Assembly (NCBI RefSeq): GCF_002258215.1
Contig: NZ_NEFY01000007.1
Span: 62,001-126,000, forward strand
Length of the DNA: 64,000 nt
Direction of reading: 5' to 3'
Origin: Marinobacter vinifirmus
GTDB lineage: Bacteria; Pseudomonadota; Gammaproteobacteria; Pseudomonadales; Oleiphilaceae
Shown here: piece after piece, positions 1 through 9,894 of the stretch
Position numbering within the stretch: the first letter of the stretch is position 1
How the letters are laid out: every line of letters starts with the position of its first letter
The notes under the pieces: generated by a model
What the model saw: only the letters and a program-made list of their open reading frames with translations
Database searches by the model: none
What the model was told of the DNA's origin: nothing
Position numbers and translations under genes: made by a program

Positions 1-900
1 CGGAATCAGGGGCCGCTGCTGAGGTTCACCAAGATGCACGGCCTGGGCAACGATTTCATGGTGGTGGATGCCATCAGCCAGCCGTTTCGCCTGCGCCCGG
101 AAATGATCCGGGAGCTGGCCGACCGCAACTTTGGCATTGGCTTTGACCAGCTGCTGGTGGTGGAGCCGCCCGGATTACCGGATGTCGACTTCCGCTACCG
201 GATCTTCAATGCCGACGGCTCGGAAGTGGAACAGTGTGGCAACGGCGCCCGCTGTTTTGCCCGCTTTGTGCGGGATCAGCGCCTAACCAACAAGCGGGTG
301 GTGCGGGTACAGACCGCCAAGGGCGTAATTGAACTGAAAATCGGCAAAGACGGCATGGTGATGGTGAACATGGGTGTGCCGGAACTGAACCCGCCCGCCA
401 TTCCCTTTGCCGCCGACCGCCAGAAAACCGTGTACACGGTGGAAGTGGACGGCCAGCAGATTGAATTGTCGGCGGTGTCTATGGGCAACCCCCATGGTGT
501 GCTGGTGGTGGACGACGTGGATACCGCGCCGGTCGCCAGCCTGGGGCCTGCGCTGGAGAAACATCCGCGGTTCCCGGCCCGGGCCAATATCGGTTTCCTG
601 CAAATTGTGGATCGTAGCCATGCCCGGCTTAGGGTGTTCGAGCGGGGCTCCGGTGAAACCCTGGCCTGCGGCAGCGGTGCCTGTGCCGCCGTGGTTGCCG
701 GCCAGTTGCGTGGCTTGCTGGATGCCCGGGTAGATGTGGAACTGCGTGGCGGGCGCCTGGTGATCGAATGGCAGGGTGAGGGTACCCCTGTTATGATGGA
801 AGGCCCTGCGACAACAGTATTTGAAGGCCAGTTACGACTGCCGGGCGAGGCTCTGCCGCGCCGGCGCAAAGGCCCTCGCAGCCCTAAAACAAGGTCCTGA
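1..900 (+). CDS. dapF: Diaminopimelate epimerase, 5' end cut by window
   Basis: Interconverts LL- and meso-diaminopimelate for lysine and peptidoglycan synthesis in the cytoplasm. Both catalytic cysteine motifs are visible: [11 protein letters not shown] near residue 70 and ACGSGACA near residue 210, counted from the Met at position 34. The frame is open back to base 1 and reads LLRFTK just before that Met, which matches the usual DapF N terminus. The true start is therefore probably upstream of the window, and the Met at 34 is internal. The C terminus carries a short basic tail ([13 protein letters not shown]). It is followed 17 bp later by the DUF484 gene and xerC, the standard pseudomonad-type order. 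Confidence 0.95.
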   Translation, partial: RNQGPLLRFTKMHGLGNDFMVVDAISQPFRLRPEMIRELADRNFGIGFDQLLVVEPPGLPDVDFRYRIFNADGSEVEQCGNGARCFARFVRDQRLTNKRVVRVQTAKGVIELKIGKDGMVMVNMGVPELNPPAIPFAADRQKTVYTVEVDGQQIELSAVSMGNPHGVLVVDDVDTAPVASLGPALEKHPRFPARANIGFLQIVDRSHARLRVFERGSGETLACGSGACAAVVAGQLRGLLDARVDVELRGGRLVIEWQGEGTPVMMEGPATTVFEGQLRLPGEALPRRRKGPRSPKTRS

Positions 901-917
901 CAGCTCAGGAGAACACG

Positions 918-1670
918 ATGACAGAACAAACGGCCCGCCAGAAGGTCGCAGAACTCACCCGTGAGCAGGTAGCGGATTATCTGCGCGACAACCCTGATTT
1001 CTTTGTCGACCAGGATGAACTGCTGCGCACCCTGACCCTGCCTCACGACAGTGGACGTGCGATTTCCCTGGTGGAACGCCAGGTTCATCTGTTCCGAGAG
1101 CAGCGGGATACCCTGCGCCGGGAGCTGGTCGAGCTAGTCTCGATTGCCCGCCACAACGACCGCCTGTTCGAGAAGAGCAAACGCCTGCTGCTGCAGGTGA
1201 TCGAAGCCCGAAACCTGAACGACATGGCGGCGGCTATCGATGACAGTATCCGCAGTGATTTCGGGCTGGATGCCGCGTCTGTCTTGCTGTTCAGCAATGA
1301 TGAACTGCCCGGCTCCGGCCAGGGTGCCCTGCATGTTGTCAATGCCGACCTGGCCCAGGAACGACTGGGTAGCCTGCTGGATGGTGAGCGGGCGGTGTGC
1401 GGACAGTTCCGGGAGAATGAGCGGGAATTCCTGTTCCCGGACCGGGACGAACCGATCGCCTCCGTGGCCCTGATGCCACTGCGCCATGAAGGCCTGGTCG
1501 GGGTGTTTGCGGTGGGTAGCTGTGAGCCGGGTTATTTTGACCAGAGCATGGGATCGCTGTTCCTGAGTTATATCAGCGATACCCTGAGCCGCCTGCTGCC
1601 GCCCATGCTCAAACGCCATGGCTCCGGCGCATCGGTGTCTGACCTGGCGGTGGAAAGCGGTCAGGGGTGA
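918..1670 (+). CDS. DUF484 family protein
   Basis: This 250-aa protein matches the DUF484 (GAF-like) family that almost always lies between dapF and xerC in gammaproteobacteria. The N terminus (VADYLRDNPDFF, residues ~20–31) is characteristic. A coiled region follows at residues ~55–100 and a GAF-type fold fills the C-terminal half. The start is preceded by AGGAGAAC. It overlaps xerC by 4 bp (GTGA), so the two are probably translationally coupled. No biochemical role is established; family and order are the basis of the call. Confidence 0.9.
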   Translation: MTEQTARQKVAELTREQVADYLRDNPDFFVDQDELLRTLTLPHDSGRAISLVERQVHLFREQRDTLRRELVELVSIARHNDRLFEKSKRLLLQVIEARNLNDMAAAIDDSIRSDFGLDAASVLLFSNDELPGSGQGALHVVNADLAQERLGSLLDGERAVCGQFRENEREFLFPDRDEPIASVALMPLRHEGLVGVFAVGSCEPGYFDQSMGSLFLSYISDTLSRLLPPMLKRHGSGASVSDLAVESGQG

Positions 1671-2638
1671 CCTTGGAGGTTGACCCCGGCGCCCTCGACA
1701 CCCCCGGCACGCCGCCCGAGGCCCTGGCGGCGCCGCTGTCGGGCTTTATCCGCCACCTGCAATCAGAAAAGCGGCACTCCGCGCGCACCTGCGATAATTA
1801 CCAGCGTGACCTGCAGCGCCTGGCGCTCTGGCTGACAGGAGTCGGTTGCGATTGCTGGGCGGACCTGTCCAGCCACGACGTCCGCCGGTATGTCGCCCAC
1901 CTCAGTAAAGGCGGCCTTGGCGGCCGCAGCATTGCCCGCCATCTATCTTCTATTCGTCGCTTCTACCAGTATCTGCTCAGGGAAGGCCTGGCCCGGGATA
2001 ACCCGGCGCTGGATATCCGGGCTCCGAAAACCGGTCGCCGGTTGCCGAAAGTGGCCGATGTTGACCAGATCAACCAGTTGCTGGAAGTAAACCCGGACGA
2101 TCCGCTGGAAGTCCGGGACCTGGCCATGTTCGAACTGATGTATTCCTCTGGCCTGCGGCTGGCAGAATTGGCCGGGCTTGACCTGCTCTCCCTGGACCTC
2201 AAAGGCCGGGAGGTGAGGGTGCTGGGTAAGGGGAACAAGGAGCGGATTCTGCCGGTAGGCGGCAAGGCGGTAACGGCCCTGAACAACTGGCTGGCAATGC
2301 GGTCGTCCGTGGCGCCGGAAGGCGAGCCCGCAGTGTTTGTCAGCCAGCGGGGTGACCGCCTGAGCCGGCGCAGCATCCAGGCCCGGCTGGCCCGCTGGGG
2401 TGTGTTGCAGGGGGCCGACCAGCGCCTGCACCCGCACCTGCTCCGGCATTCCTTTGCCAGCCACATGCTGGAATCCAGTGGTGACCTTCGGGCCGTGCAG
2501 GAATTGCTGGGCCATGCCGATATCGCAACCACCCAGGTGTATACCCACCTGGATTTTCAGCACCTGGCCAGGGTCTATGACCAGAGCCATCCCCGGGCCA
2601 GGCGCCGGCGCGGGGGGTCGGGTTCCGGCGAGAGTTGA
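1667..2638 (+). CDS. xerC: Tyrosine recombinase XerC
   Basis: Site-specific recombinase that, with XerD and FtsK, resolves chromosome dimers at dif. The 323-aa protein has an N-terminal SAM-like core-binding domain (residues ~25–110) and a C-terminal catalytic domain. The catalytic residues are visible: Arg in SSGLRLAEL, Lys in LGKGNKER, HLLRHSF (HxxR), GHADIATTQ (His), and Tyr in VYTHLDF. The GTG start overlaps the DUF484 stop. The N terminus is about 20 residues longer than in E. coli, so a later start cannot be excluded. The Arg-rich tail (RARRRRGG) is unusual but harmless to the call. Confidence 0.95.
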   Translation: MTLEVDPGALDTPGTPPEALAAPLSGFIRHLQSEKRHSARTCDNYQRDLQRLALWLTGVGCDCWADLSSHDVRRYVAHLSKGGLGGRSIARHLSSIRRFYQYLLREGLARDNPALDIRAPKTGRRLPKVADVDQINQLLEVNPDDPLEVRDLAMFELMYSSGLRLAELAGLDLLSLDLKGREVRVLGKGNKERILPVGGKAVTALNNWLAMRSSVAPEGEPAVFVSQRGDRLSRRSIQARLARWGVLQGADQRLHPHLLRHSFASHMLESSGDLRAVQELLGHADIATTQVYTHLDFQHLARVYDQSHPRARRRRGGSGSGES

Positions 2639-2647
2639 AACCGGGCG

Positions 2648-2881
2648 TCAGTGCCTCAGCATGGCATCGAGCTCGTCAATGATTTCTGCCCAGTCACTGT
2701 CTTCTTCCAGGCCTTCCTCCAGGAAGTGGGACTGGGCCTCGGACCAGAACGGGGCATCCTGCAGTGCGATTTCCGAGGGCAGTGGCGAGTGACGGCCAAT
2801 GAAGTCTTCGATGCTGGCTTTGTCTGCCGGCATGCCAAGTTGTTCGAACAGGGTGCTCAGGCTATGTTTGCTGGTGTCCAT
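2648..2881 (-). CDS. DUF2789 family small protein
   Basis: A 77-aa acidic protein beginning MDTSKHSLSTLFEQLGMP and containing the DAPFW…AQSHFLEE…DWAEIIDELDAMLR pattern typical of DUF2789. It is predicted to be helical and cytoplasmic, with no known function. It is convergent with xerC and divergent from the kinase gene at 2975. A GAGGGCACTT stretch precedes the ATG. Confidence 0.85.
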   Translation of the reverse strand: MDTSKHSLSTLFEQLGMPADKASIEDFIGRHSPLPSEIALQDAPFWSEAQSHFLEEGLEEDSDWAEIIDELDAMLRH

Positions 2882-2974
2882 GGAAGTGCCCTCTGTGATG
2901 GGTTGGCAAAATGCAATGTACCCCGTTTACGGGTATGGTTTCCTGAAATGTAGTGGACCCGCCGAGGATATCCA

Positions 2975-5737
2975 GTGAAGTCTGTTTCACAGTTATTGTT
3001 CTGCCTGCTGTTTCTGGTATTTCAAGGGGCCGCGCTGGCAGATCCGCCACTGGCTGCGCCGGACCCGGTGCTGGGCGTGGAAGACCTGGAGTGGCTGGAG
3101 CAGCAGGACAGCTTCCGGGTGGGCATCCGCCACAGCCAGGTACCCCTGGTGTTCGATACCGGCGATGGCCCCCTGGCGGGTATCTGGATCGATTACCTGC
3201 AGCGGATTGAAAACAAGCTGGGGGTGCTGGTAGAGCCGGAACTCCTGGATGGCTCCGGTAACCAGCCCGAGCCGGATATCATCCTGACGACCCGCATTCC
3301 CGATGCCCCGGTGATTCCGGGCGTGCGCCATACGGCGCCGCTGATGTCGCTCACCTATGGGGTCTTTGTGAACGCCGGAGCGGCGGCAATCCGCGGCCCG
3401 TCAGACCTTGAAGGCAGCCGGGTGGCCATTGTCGGTGACGACCCCAACCAGTACCCGCTGCTGGACCCGGTAAACAACTTTACCCCGGTGCCGGCGGCCA
3501 ATCTTGGCGAAGCTGTCAGCCTGCTGCTGTCGGGCAAGGCGGATGCGTTTCTGGGGCCGGTGCCGGTGGTGTCCGACTACCTGGAATCGGCAATGATCAA
3601 CGGCGTTGGCCTGTCCTTGCTGCTCGACCACCGGGAGGTGGATGTCGTGCTGCAGGTGCCCATCGAAGAAGCCAACCTGTTCCGGGTGTTCGACCGCGCC
3701 ATCACCGCCCTCGGCCACCAGGAACATCGCAGCATCCGGCAGTCCTGGCTGCAGGCCAGCGCACCGGAGATGGACGCCGGTAACCAGTCCCTGAGCAGCT
3801 CCGAGCGGGCCTGGCTGAAAGCCAATCCCGGGCTGAAGGTGGGCGTCCGGTCAGACTGGCCGCCCTTCGAATTCCAGCAGGACGGCCGGCCGGCCGGGCT
3901 GGTGGTCGACCTGCTCAAGCGCCTGGAGCAGGACCTGGACATCCGCTTTGAATATGTTCCGGTGGATAGCCGCAGTGCCTCGGAAGAACAGCTGAAATCC
4001 GGTGAAGTGGATGTCCTGCCAGGCATGTCCCGAACACCCCGTACCGAGCAGGATTTCCTGTTTACCCGGGCCTATGTGAACGTGCCCATTGCCCTGGCGA
4101 TTCGGGACACCGGGCGGTTTATCGGAGATTTGCGGGAGTTGCGTGACGAGCGGGTAGGGGTGGTCAATCGCCAGGCCAGCCATGATTACCTGCTGATCAA
4201 TCATCCGAACCTCGACATTTATCCGCAGCAAACTGTAGAAGAAGGCTTGCTGGCGCTGTCTAACGGCGACCTGGACGTGATGGTGACCCACATCCCGGCG
4301 GTCAGTTACACCGTCGCCCGGTTGGGGCTGACCAATCTGCGTATTACCAGCATTACCCCGTACCAGTATGACCTGAGGCTGGCCGTGGGCCAGTCGGCCC
4401 AGCAACTGCACCGGATACTGAACAAGGCCCTGAGTGGTTTGCCGGCATCGGAAACCGAGGCAGTTTACAACCGCTGGATTCACCTGGATATCGAGCAGGA
4501 AGCCGACTACACCGTGGTGCGCCGGATTATCCTGATTGCCATCGTGGTGGTGCTGATCTTCCTGTACTGGAACCGAAAGCTGTCGCTGGAAGTCGACGAG
4601 CGGATCCGGTCCGAGAACGCCCTGAGGCGCAGTGAAGACGAGCTGCGGGCAGCCAAGCTGGAGGCGGAGCGGCTGGCGCGGCAGGCCGAAGCTGCAAGTC
4701 GCTCCAAAAGCGAATTCCTGGCCAATATGTCCCATGAAATCCGCACGCCGATGAACGCGGTGATCGGCTACAGTGACCTGCTGTATAACTCGGTTACCGA
4801 CCCCCAGCAGCGCAACTACCTCAACGCCATCCGTGCCGGCAGCCGCAGCCTGCTGATGCTGATTAACGACATCCTGGACCTGTCCCGGATTGAAGCCGGT
4901 AAGATGCGCCTGGACTTTGGCCCTGTGTCGCTGCGCCGGCTATTGAGCGATGTCCGCCACATCTTCGATCTGCGTGCCACCGAGCAGGGCATTACCCTGG
5001 AAGTGAGCGTGGGCAAGAAGATGCCGGCAGCCATGATGCTGGATGAAACCCGGCTGCGGCAGGTGCTGTTCAACCTGGTGGGTAACGCCATCAAGTTCAC
5101 CCACGAGGGTGGGGTTACCGTTCGGGCCGTGGCCAGCGAGCTGGACGAACCGGGCGGGGAAGACTCCGAAACCCGGTATTACCGGCTGGTGGTGACGGTG
5201 GCCGATACCGGCATTGGCATTGCACCAGACCAGCAAGAACGCATTTTTGACGCCTTCGAACAACAGGAAGGCCAGAGCTCCCGGCGTTACGGCGGCACCG
5301 GGCTTGGCCTGGCAATCAGCCGTAAACTGGTGGAAATGATGGGCGGCGAGCTGACGGTGGAGAGTGAGTCGGACGTGGGGTCGACCTTCTCGGTGGTATT
5401 GCCCCGGGTGGAGGCTACCGTTGAACAGGTGGAAGACGACGGTACGCCGAAAGAATCGGAGCGGTTACTGGCCCAGACTATGAGCATTCAGGAGCGGGGC
5501 TGGTTGCGGGAAAAGCTGGCGGAAGACTTCGGTAACGAATGGCAAGACGTTCGAGAGAGTGGCGACCCGGAACAGATGAAAGACTTTGCCCTGAGAGTGG
5601 TCGAGTGGGGCCAGCGCTATCGATCCCCGTCGGTGACCCAGTACGGTGAGAAGTTGCTGTCGGATGTGGAAGCCTTCAACCTGGACGCTGTTAATACCGC
5701 GCTGGAAGCCTTCCCGCACCTGCTGGGCCAGAGCTGA
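2975..5737 (+). CDS. BvgS/EvgS-like sensor histidine kinase with two periplasmic binding domains
   Basis: A 920-aa membrane histidine kinase. The layout is: a signal peptide (residues 1–22, ending AALA), two solute-binding (SBP_bac_3) domains (~35–250 and ~275–500), one transmembrane helix (~510–530, [15 protein letters not shown]), a coiled linker, HisKA with the phospho-acceptor His587 in SHEIRTPMN, and HATPase_c with NLVGNAIKF and GTGLGLAIS. It has no receiver or HPt domain, unlike BvgS/EvgS, so a separate response regulator is needed and none lies nearby. About 100 residues of helical C-terminal extension follow the ATPase domain. The gene is monocistronic. A dyad (CCAGAGCT/AGCTCTGG) overlaps its stop. 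The ligand is unknown; tandem SBP domains suggest an amino acid or related small molecule. Confidence 0.88.
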   Translation: MKSVSQLLFCLLFLVFQGAALADPPLAAPDPVLGVEDLEWLEQQDSFRVGIRHSQVPLVFDTGDGPLAGIWIDYLQRIENKLGVLVEPELLDGSGNQPEPDIILTTRIPDAPVIPGVRHTAPLMSLTYGVFVNAGAAAIRGPSDLEGSRVAIVGDDPNQYPLLDPVNNFTPVPAANLGEAVSLLLSGKADAFLGPVPVVSDYLESAMINGVGLSLLLDHREVDVVLQVPIEEANLFRVFDRAITALGHQEHRSIRQSWLQASAPEMDAGNQSLSSSERAWLKANPGLKVGVRSDWPPFEFQQDGRPAGLVVDLLKRLEQDLDIRFEYVPVDSRSASEEQLKSGEVDVLPGMSRTPRTEQDFLFTRAYVNVPIALAIRDTGRFIGDLRELRDERVGVVNRQASHDYLLINHPNLDIYPQQTVEEGLLALSNGDLDVMVTHIPAVSYTVARLGLTNLRITSITPYQYDLRLAVGQSAQQLHRILNKALSGLPASETEAVYNRWIHLDIEQEADYTVVRRIILIAIVVVLIFLYWNRKLSLEVDERIRSENALRRSEDELRAAKLEAERLARQAEAASRSKSEFLANMSHEIRTPMNAVIGYSDLLYNSVTDPQQRNYLNAIRAGSRSLLMLINDILDLSRIEAGKMRLDFGPVSLRRLLSDVRHIFDLRATEQGITLEVSVGKKMPAAMMLDETRLRQVLFNLVGNAIKFTHEGGVTVRAVASELDEPGGEDSETRYYRLVVTVADTGIGIAPDQQERIFDAFEQQEGQSSRRYGGTGLGLAISRKLVEMMGGELTVESESDVGSTFSVVLPRVEATVEQVEDDGTPKESERLLAQTMSIQERGWLREKLAEDFGNEWQDVRESGDPEQMKDFALRVVEWGQRYRSPSVTQYGEKLLSDVEAFNLDAVNTALEAFPHLLGQS

Positions 5738-5749
5738 GGCAGCTCTGGC

Positions 5750-6115
5750 TTACAGGCAGTCGAACTGGGACTGGCGGTCGAAGGCAACCGACACCATGTC
5801 GTAACCGGAATCCGACAATGAGCGGATCAGGTCGCGGTCTTTAAGCAGGGTCATGCAGACTTTGTGTACGCTGGCCTGAAGCTGTTCGCTGGCCGGCTCC
5901 TGGCCGGTGAAGCGGAAGTCCACCACCAGGTATTTGCGATCCACTGCCGCAAGTTCAGGAATGTCTTCCCGCTCGATGCTTTCAAAGCCGATGTAGGTGG
6001 CTTCGTTGTCTGCGAAAACGCCGCTCATCAGAACATCCAGGTTTTCTGCCTGAGCTGCGGGTGCCGTCAGTGCGATGACCGCGGCAGAAGCAAGGGATGG
6101 CAACAGGGCACGCAT
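5750..6115 (-). CDS. Small secreted protein of unknown function
   Basis: A 121-aa protein with a clear Sec signal peptide (MRALLPSLASAAVIA… ending AAQAEN), so it is periplasmic or secreted. The ATG at 6115 is chosen over an upstream in-frame Met because AAGGAGA lies just before it and the signal peptide starts there. The mature part has two cysteines (one in KVCMTLL, one in the penultimate residue) that could form a disulphide. I do not recognise the family. Confidence 0.7.
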   Translation of the reverse strand: MRALLPSLASAAVIALTAPAAQAENLDVLMSGVFADNEATYIGFESIEREDIPELAAVDRKYLVVDFRFTGQEPASEQLQASVHKVCMTLLKDRDLIRSLSDSGYDMVSVAFDRQSQFDCL

Positions 6116-6339
6116 GGTTATTCTCCTTGGGTCGCGCCTTAAATCCGTGTAACGCAATGTAACAGATTATTAAGTTAGATTGTTGCAGAGGATTTGGCAA
6201 TTTTCCTCCGGTGAGCTCCGGATTTTTCAATTGTTTGCAATCTTCAGGCATTTTTGCGGTTCACCAGGCTGGCCTGTTCCGGCAATGGTTTTCAGCTATC
6301 ATTGGCCCATTGGTCTGCGAAAAATAACGAGGCATAACT

Positions 6340-6951
6340 ATGTTCCAGCTTGTGTTCAAAGGGGAGTGCGTGCCGGGCACCGACCCTGCTGCGGTTCGTA
6401 ATAACGCAAAGGCCCTATTCAAGGCCAGTGTCGAGCAGCTTGACCGCATGTTCAGCGGTCAGCCGGTGGTTATCCGCAACAAGCTTGAGCAGGTGCAGGC
6501 TGAAAAATACCAGGCGGTTCTGAAAAAGCATGGCATGGTGGCCTATGTGCAACCGATGGCCGGTGCAGCGCCATCCAGGCCGCAGCCACGGCAGGAACCG
6601 GCACCGTCGGCACCGGAACGCCCTGCCAGCCCGGCGCCGGCAGCTACCGGCGCTGCGCAGGACGCTCCCGTCCGAACCGGTAAAACGCCCGAACCGGAGC
6701 CCGGTGACCGACTGCCCGTTGCGGGTGAAAAAGTGGATGACATCCTGGCCGGTTCCGGCCTGAGCCTGGACCCGCCCGGAGTCACGTTGGTGGAACACCA
6801 GGAAGCCGAAGCCCCCATGTTTGAGCATCTGGACGACTGGACCCTGGCGCCGCCCGGCACCGACCTTGGCGTAGACCGGGTGGTTCCGCCGCCGGTTGTG
6901 CCGGATATCTCCCACCTTTCCCTGGCCGACGATGACAAGAAAAAGCACTGA
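6340..6951 (+). CDS. Hypothetical protein with Pro/Ala-rich linker
   Basis: A 203-aa protein. The first ~75 residues form a compact domain (MFQLVFKGECVPGTDP … KYQAVLKKHGMVAYVQP). A Pro/Ala-rich disordered linker (~80–135) and an acidic C-terminal part follow. No signal peptide or membrane segment is seen. The last 20 bp overlap the start of the patatin gene, suggesting co-transcription. The N-terminal domain looks like a small ferredoxin-like ligand-binding module, but I cannot name a family. Confidence 0.65.
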   Translation: MFQLVFKGECVPGTDPAAVRNNAKALFKASVEQLDRMFSGQPVVIRNKLEQVQAEKYQAVLKKHGMVAYVQPMAGAAPSRPQPRQEPAPSAPERPASPAPAATGAAQDAPVRTGKTPEPEPGDRLPVAGEKVDDILAGSGLSLDPPGVTLVEHQEAEAPMFEHLDDWTLAPPGTDLGVDRVVPPPVVPDISHLSLADDDKKKH

Positions 6952-9172
6952 TCGCCCGATCTTGAGCCCCCCGAAGCTGTTCGCCATTGCGCTGACGTTG
7001 CTGGCCATGCTGGCAGCGCCAGCCTGGGCCCAGTCGCGGCCCGAGGTTCGCCCCAAGGTGGGTCTGGTGCTCAGTGGCGGCGGCGCCAAGGGCATGGCCC
7101 ATGTAGGTGTGTTGCGTGCGCTGGAAGAAATGAAGGTGCCGGTAGACCTGGTGGTGGGCACCAGCGCGGGCTCCGCCGTGGCGGCCCTGTATGCGTCCGG
7201 CATGCCGGTGGAGGAAATAGAACGCCGGTTTATCGAGCTGGACTGGCTGTCCAGTTTCCGGGACGACCCCGGCCGTGCCTACAAGCCGGTGCGGCGCAAG
7301 CAGGATGACTGGCGTTTGCCGCTGGCCCCCGGCCTGGGGGTGAGCATGGACGGTATCCGGCTGGGTGGCGGCCTGGTGACCGGCCAGAACCTGGGTTTTA
7401 TCCTGAACGAACTGACCCGCAATGCCGCGCTGGTGGAGGATTTCGATGAGCTTTCGATCCCGTTCCGGGCGGTGGCCACCGACCTGGAAACCGGGGTGGA
7501 AGTGGTGATCGGCAGTGGCGACCTGGCGGAAGCCATCCGGGCCAGTATGAGCATACCGGGAGTCTACGCGCCGGTAGAACGGAGCGGCCGGCTGCTGGTA
7601 GACGGTGGTGTAGCCAACAACCTGCCGGTTAGCGTGGCCCGGGACATGGGCGCCGATATCATCATTGCCGTGGATATCACCGACCCGCTGCTGACCAACG
7701 AGGAAATGCAGGAAGCCTTTTCGGTGGTTGGCCAGCTGACCACCATGATGACCCGCCGTAATACCGACGATCAGCTGGCCCGGCTGACCGACAGCGACAT
7801 ACTCATCCGGCCGGACCTGGAAGGGCACTCCTCTGCCAACTTTTTTGACGGCCCGGTACTGTTCGAGCTGGGCGCGACCGCTGCCCGCGAACATGCGGTG
7901 GCGCTGAACCGGCTGGCGGTTTCCGGCCCGGCCTGGCAGGCCTGGCGGGATTCGGTCGAAGGCGGCATGTGGCAGCCGGGGCCGATCGCCCGGATCGAGT
8001 TCACACAGGGTGACCGCCTGGCCAGTGAATTCCTGCGCGAGCGGATTCGCCAGCAAGCCGGTGAGCCACTGGATGTCGAACAGCTGGAAGATGACCTGAA
8101 ACGCATCTACGGCCTCGGCTATTACGAGACAGTGTCCTGGTCGATGCGCCCGTCTGAAGAGGGACCGGTGCTGATGGTGCGGGCCCGGGAGAAAAGCTGG
8201 GGGCCGAACTACCTGTCGTTTGGCCTGAACTACGAAGACAACTTTGACGGCGACACCCGTTTTAACCTGGCCGCGGGCCTGCGTATGACCGAACTGAACC
8301 AGCTGGGGGCCGAGTGGCAGACTGCCCTGCAGCTGGGGACCCAGCCCTGGGTGCGCACCCAGTGGTACCAGCCGCTGGATTACGGCTATGACCGGTTCGC
8401 GGTGCTGGGCGTGGAATACCGCCAGGATGATTACAGCGTGTACCAGGATGGCGAGCGGATTGCCGAGATTGATGTAGGCTTCCGCCAGATAGACCTGGCA
8501 GTAGGTATGGAGCTGGGCCGCAACGGTGAGGTGCGCCTGGGCTACGTGCGCGGGCTGGCGTCAGTGGACGATGAGTTGGGTGCGTCGGTGGCACCTTCTG
8601 ACCATGTTCATCAGGGCTACGCCAGTGTGCAGTTGGTTCACGACTCCCTGAGCGATACCTTTTACCCGAAATCCGGTGCCTTTGCTGGTATCCGGGGCCG
8701 TTTTGAGCGAGACGGGCTGGGCTCTGACCGGGAGTTCGATTCGGTGACCGGCATGCTCCTGGGCACCGGCACCTGGGGCCGGTTCAACCTCACTGGCCTG
8801 GCGTACACCCGTCAGGTGGTCAGTGGTGAGCCGGGTATCGAGAATGCGGCCCGCCTGGGTGGCTTCCGGCAGCTGTCGGCCTATGCGCCGGGTGAAATCA
8901 CCGGTAACGATGCGGCACTATTGTCGGCCTATGCCCGGCGGGAATTCGGCGGGCCGGTGATGCCCTGGTTCGCCGGCGTGGGCTTTGAAACCGGTAACGC
9001 CTGGGACACCATGGACGACGCGCGCTGGTCTGGCCTGGTACGATCCTGGAGCCTGTTTGCCGGGGTGAATACCTTCCTGGGCCCGGTGCAGCTGGCCGGC
9101 GCCTATAATAATGAAGATGACTGGACCGCCTACTTGAACATCGGCTTCTCGTTTACCCAGCTGTTCTACTGA
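6932..9172 (+). CDS. Patatin-like phospholipase with C-terminal beta-barrel (type Vd autotransporter-like)
   Basis: A 746-aa exported protein. After a signal peptide (ending PAWAQS) comes a patatin domain with the oxyanion loop GGGAKGMAH, the nucleophile motif GTSAGS and the catalytic Asp motif DGGVANNLP. A POTRA-like segment (~365–430) and a 16-strand surface-antigen-type barrel ending in aromatic FTQLFY follow. This is the PlpD/FplA plan, in which a lipase is displayed or released through its own barrel. The ATG at 6932 is preferred to an upstream GTG because the signal peptide starts there. Type Vd assignment is by architecture; other patatin–barrel fusions would look similar. Confidence 0.87.
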   Translation: MTRKSTDRPILSPPKLFAIALTLLAMLAAPAWAQSRPEVRPKVGLVLSGGGAKGMAHVGVLRALEEMKVPVDLVVGTSAGSAVAALYASGMPVEEIERRFIELDWLSSFRDDPGRAYKPVRRKQDDWRLPLAPGLGVSMDGIRLGGGLVTGQNLGFILNELTRNAALVEDFDELSIPFRAVATDLETGVEVVIGSGDLAEAIRASMSIPGVYAPVERSGRLLVDGGVANNLPVSVARDMGADIIIAVDITDPLLTNEEMQEAFSVVGQLTTMMTRRNTDDQLARLTDSDILIRPDLEGHSSANFFDGPVLFELGATAAREHAVALNRLAVSGPAWQAWRDSVEGGMWQPGPIARIEFTQGDRLASEFLRERIRQQAGEPLDVEQLEDDLKRIYGLGYYETVSWSMRPSEEGPVLMVRAREKSWGPNYLSFGLNYEDNFDGDTRFNLAAGLRMTELNQLGAEWQTALQLGTQPWVRTQWYQPLDYGYDRFAVLGVEYRQDDYSVYQDGERIAEIDVGFRQIDLAVGMELGRNGEVRLGYVRGLASVDDELGASVAPSDHVHQGYASVQLVHDSLSDTFYPKSGAFAGIRGRFERDGLGSDREFDSVTGMLLGTGTWGRFNLTGLAYTRQVVSGEPGIENAARLGGFRQLSAYAPGEITGNDAALLSAYARREFGGPVMPWFAGVGFETGNAWDTMDDARWSGLVRSWSLFAGVNTFLGPVQLAGAYNNEDDWTAYLNIGFSFTQLFY

Positions 9173-9825
9173 TCCAGCGCCGTCAGTACCTGGTCGCTTT
9201 GCTGTTGTGCGTAGCTGTGCAGCAGCGAAGCCAGAGCCTCTTCGTCCCGGTCACGAATGGCCTGGATCGACTCTTCCATATGCTTCAGGTTGTCTTCCAG
9301 CACCTGCTTCCCGCCCTGGCGGAAGGCCACAAACGCGCAGCGCTTGGCCGATGGCCACAGGTCTTCAATGGCAGAGACAATAAAGTAATTGTCTGCGTAG
9401 GCCAGCGAGGCCTTGGTGTACTCGATGCCCAGCTCCAGGAACGCCATCAGGTCGTTGCTCTGGTAGCAAGCCTGCATCTGGCTGTGCAGTGATTCCAGCC
9501 GGGCCATGTCTTCGGGCTGCCACTGCCGTACCAGTTTGCGGCCGGTGTGGGTCAGGTACAGCTCCAGGGTTTCGTACAGGCTTCTGACGAAGTGCTCGTC
9601 CAGCGGGGTTACGAAGGCGCCTTTGCGGGGTACGTTCCTGACCAGGTGGCGTTTTTCCAGAAGCAGCAGGCCTTCGCGGATGGAGCCGTGGCTTACGTCC
9701 ATTTCCTTGGCCATGGCGCTTTCGTAGATGCGCTCGCCGGAACGGAGCTGGCCAAAGGCAATCAGGTTTTCAATGTGGCGGGCAACCTGCTCGGTCAGGG
9801 TCTCACGGGGTTTGAATGCGGTCAT
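9166..9825 (-). CDS. GntR-family transcriptional regulator (FCD type)
   Basis: A 219-aa regulator with an N-terminal winged HTH (residues ~10–75; ESAMAKEMDVSHGSIREGL is the recognition region) and an all-helical FCD effector domain. This is the FadR/VanR layout. It is convergent with the patatin gene, overlapping it by 7 bp, and reads toward it. The effector cannot be told from sequence; FCD members usually bind carboxylic acids. Confidence 0.85.
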   Translation of the reverse strand: MTAFKPRETLTEQVARHIENLIAFGQLRSGERIYESAMAKEMDVSHGSIREGLLLLEKRHLVRNVPRKGAFVTPLDEHFVRSLYETLELYLTHTGRKLVRQWQPEDMARLESLHSQMQACYQSNDLMAFLELGIEYTKASLAYADNYFIVSAIEDLWPSAKRCAFVAFRQGGKQVLEDNLKHMEESIQAIRDRDEEALASLLHSYAQQQSDQVLTALDQ

Positions 9826-9894
9826 GGAGTATCGGTTGTTGTCTTGCCGGTTTTCGGGCGGTCATATTGGCACAAGCCTGCACTGAGAACCAGT

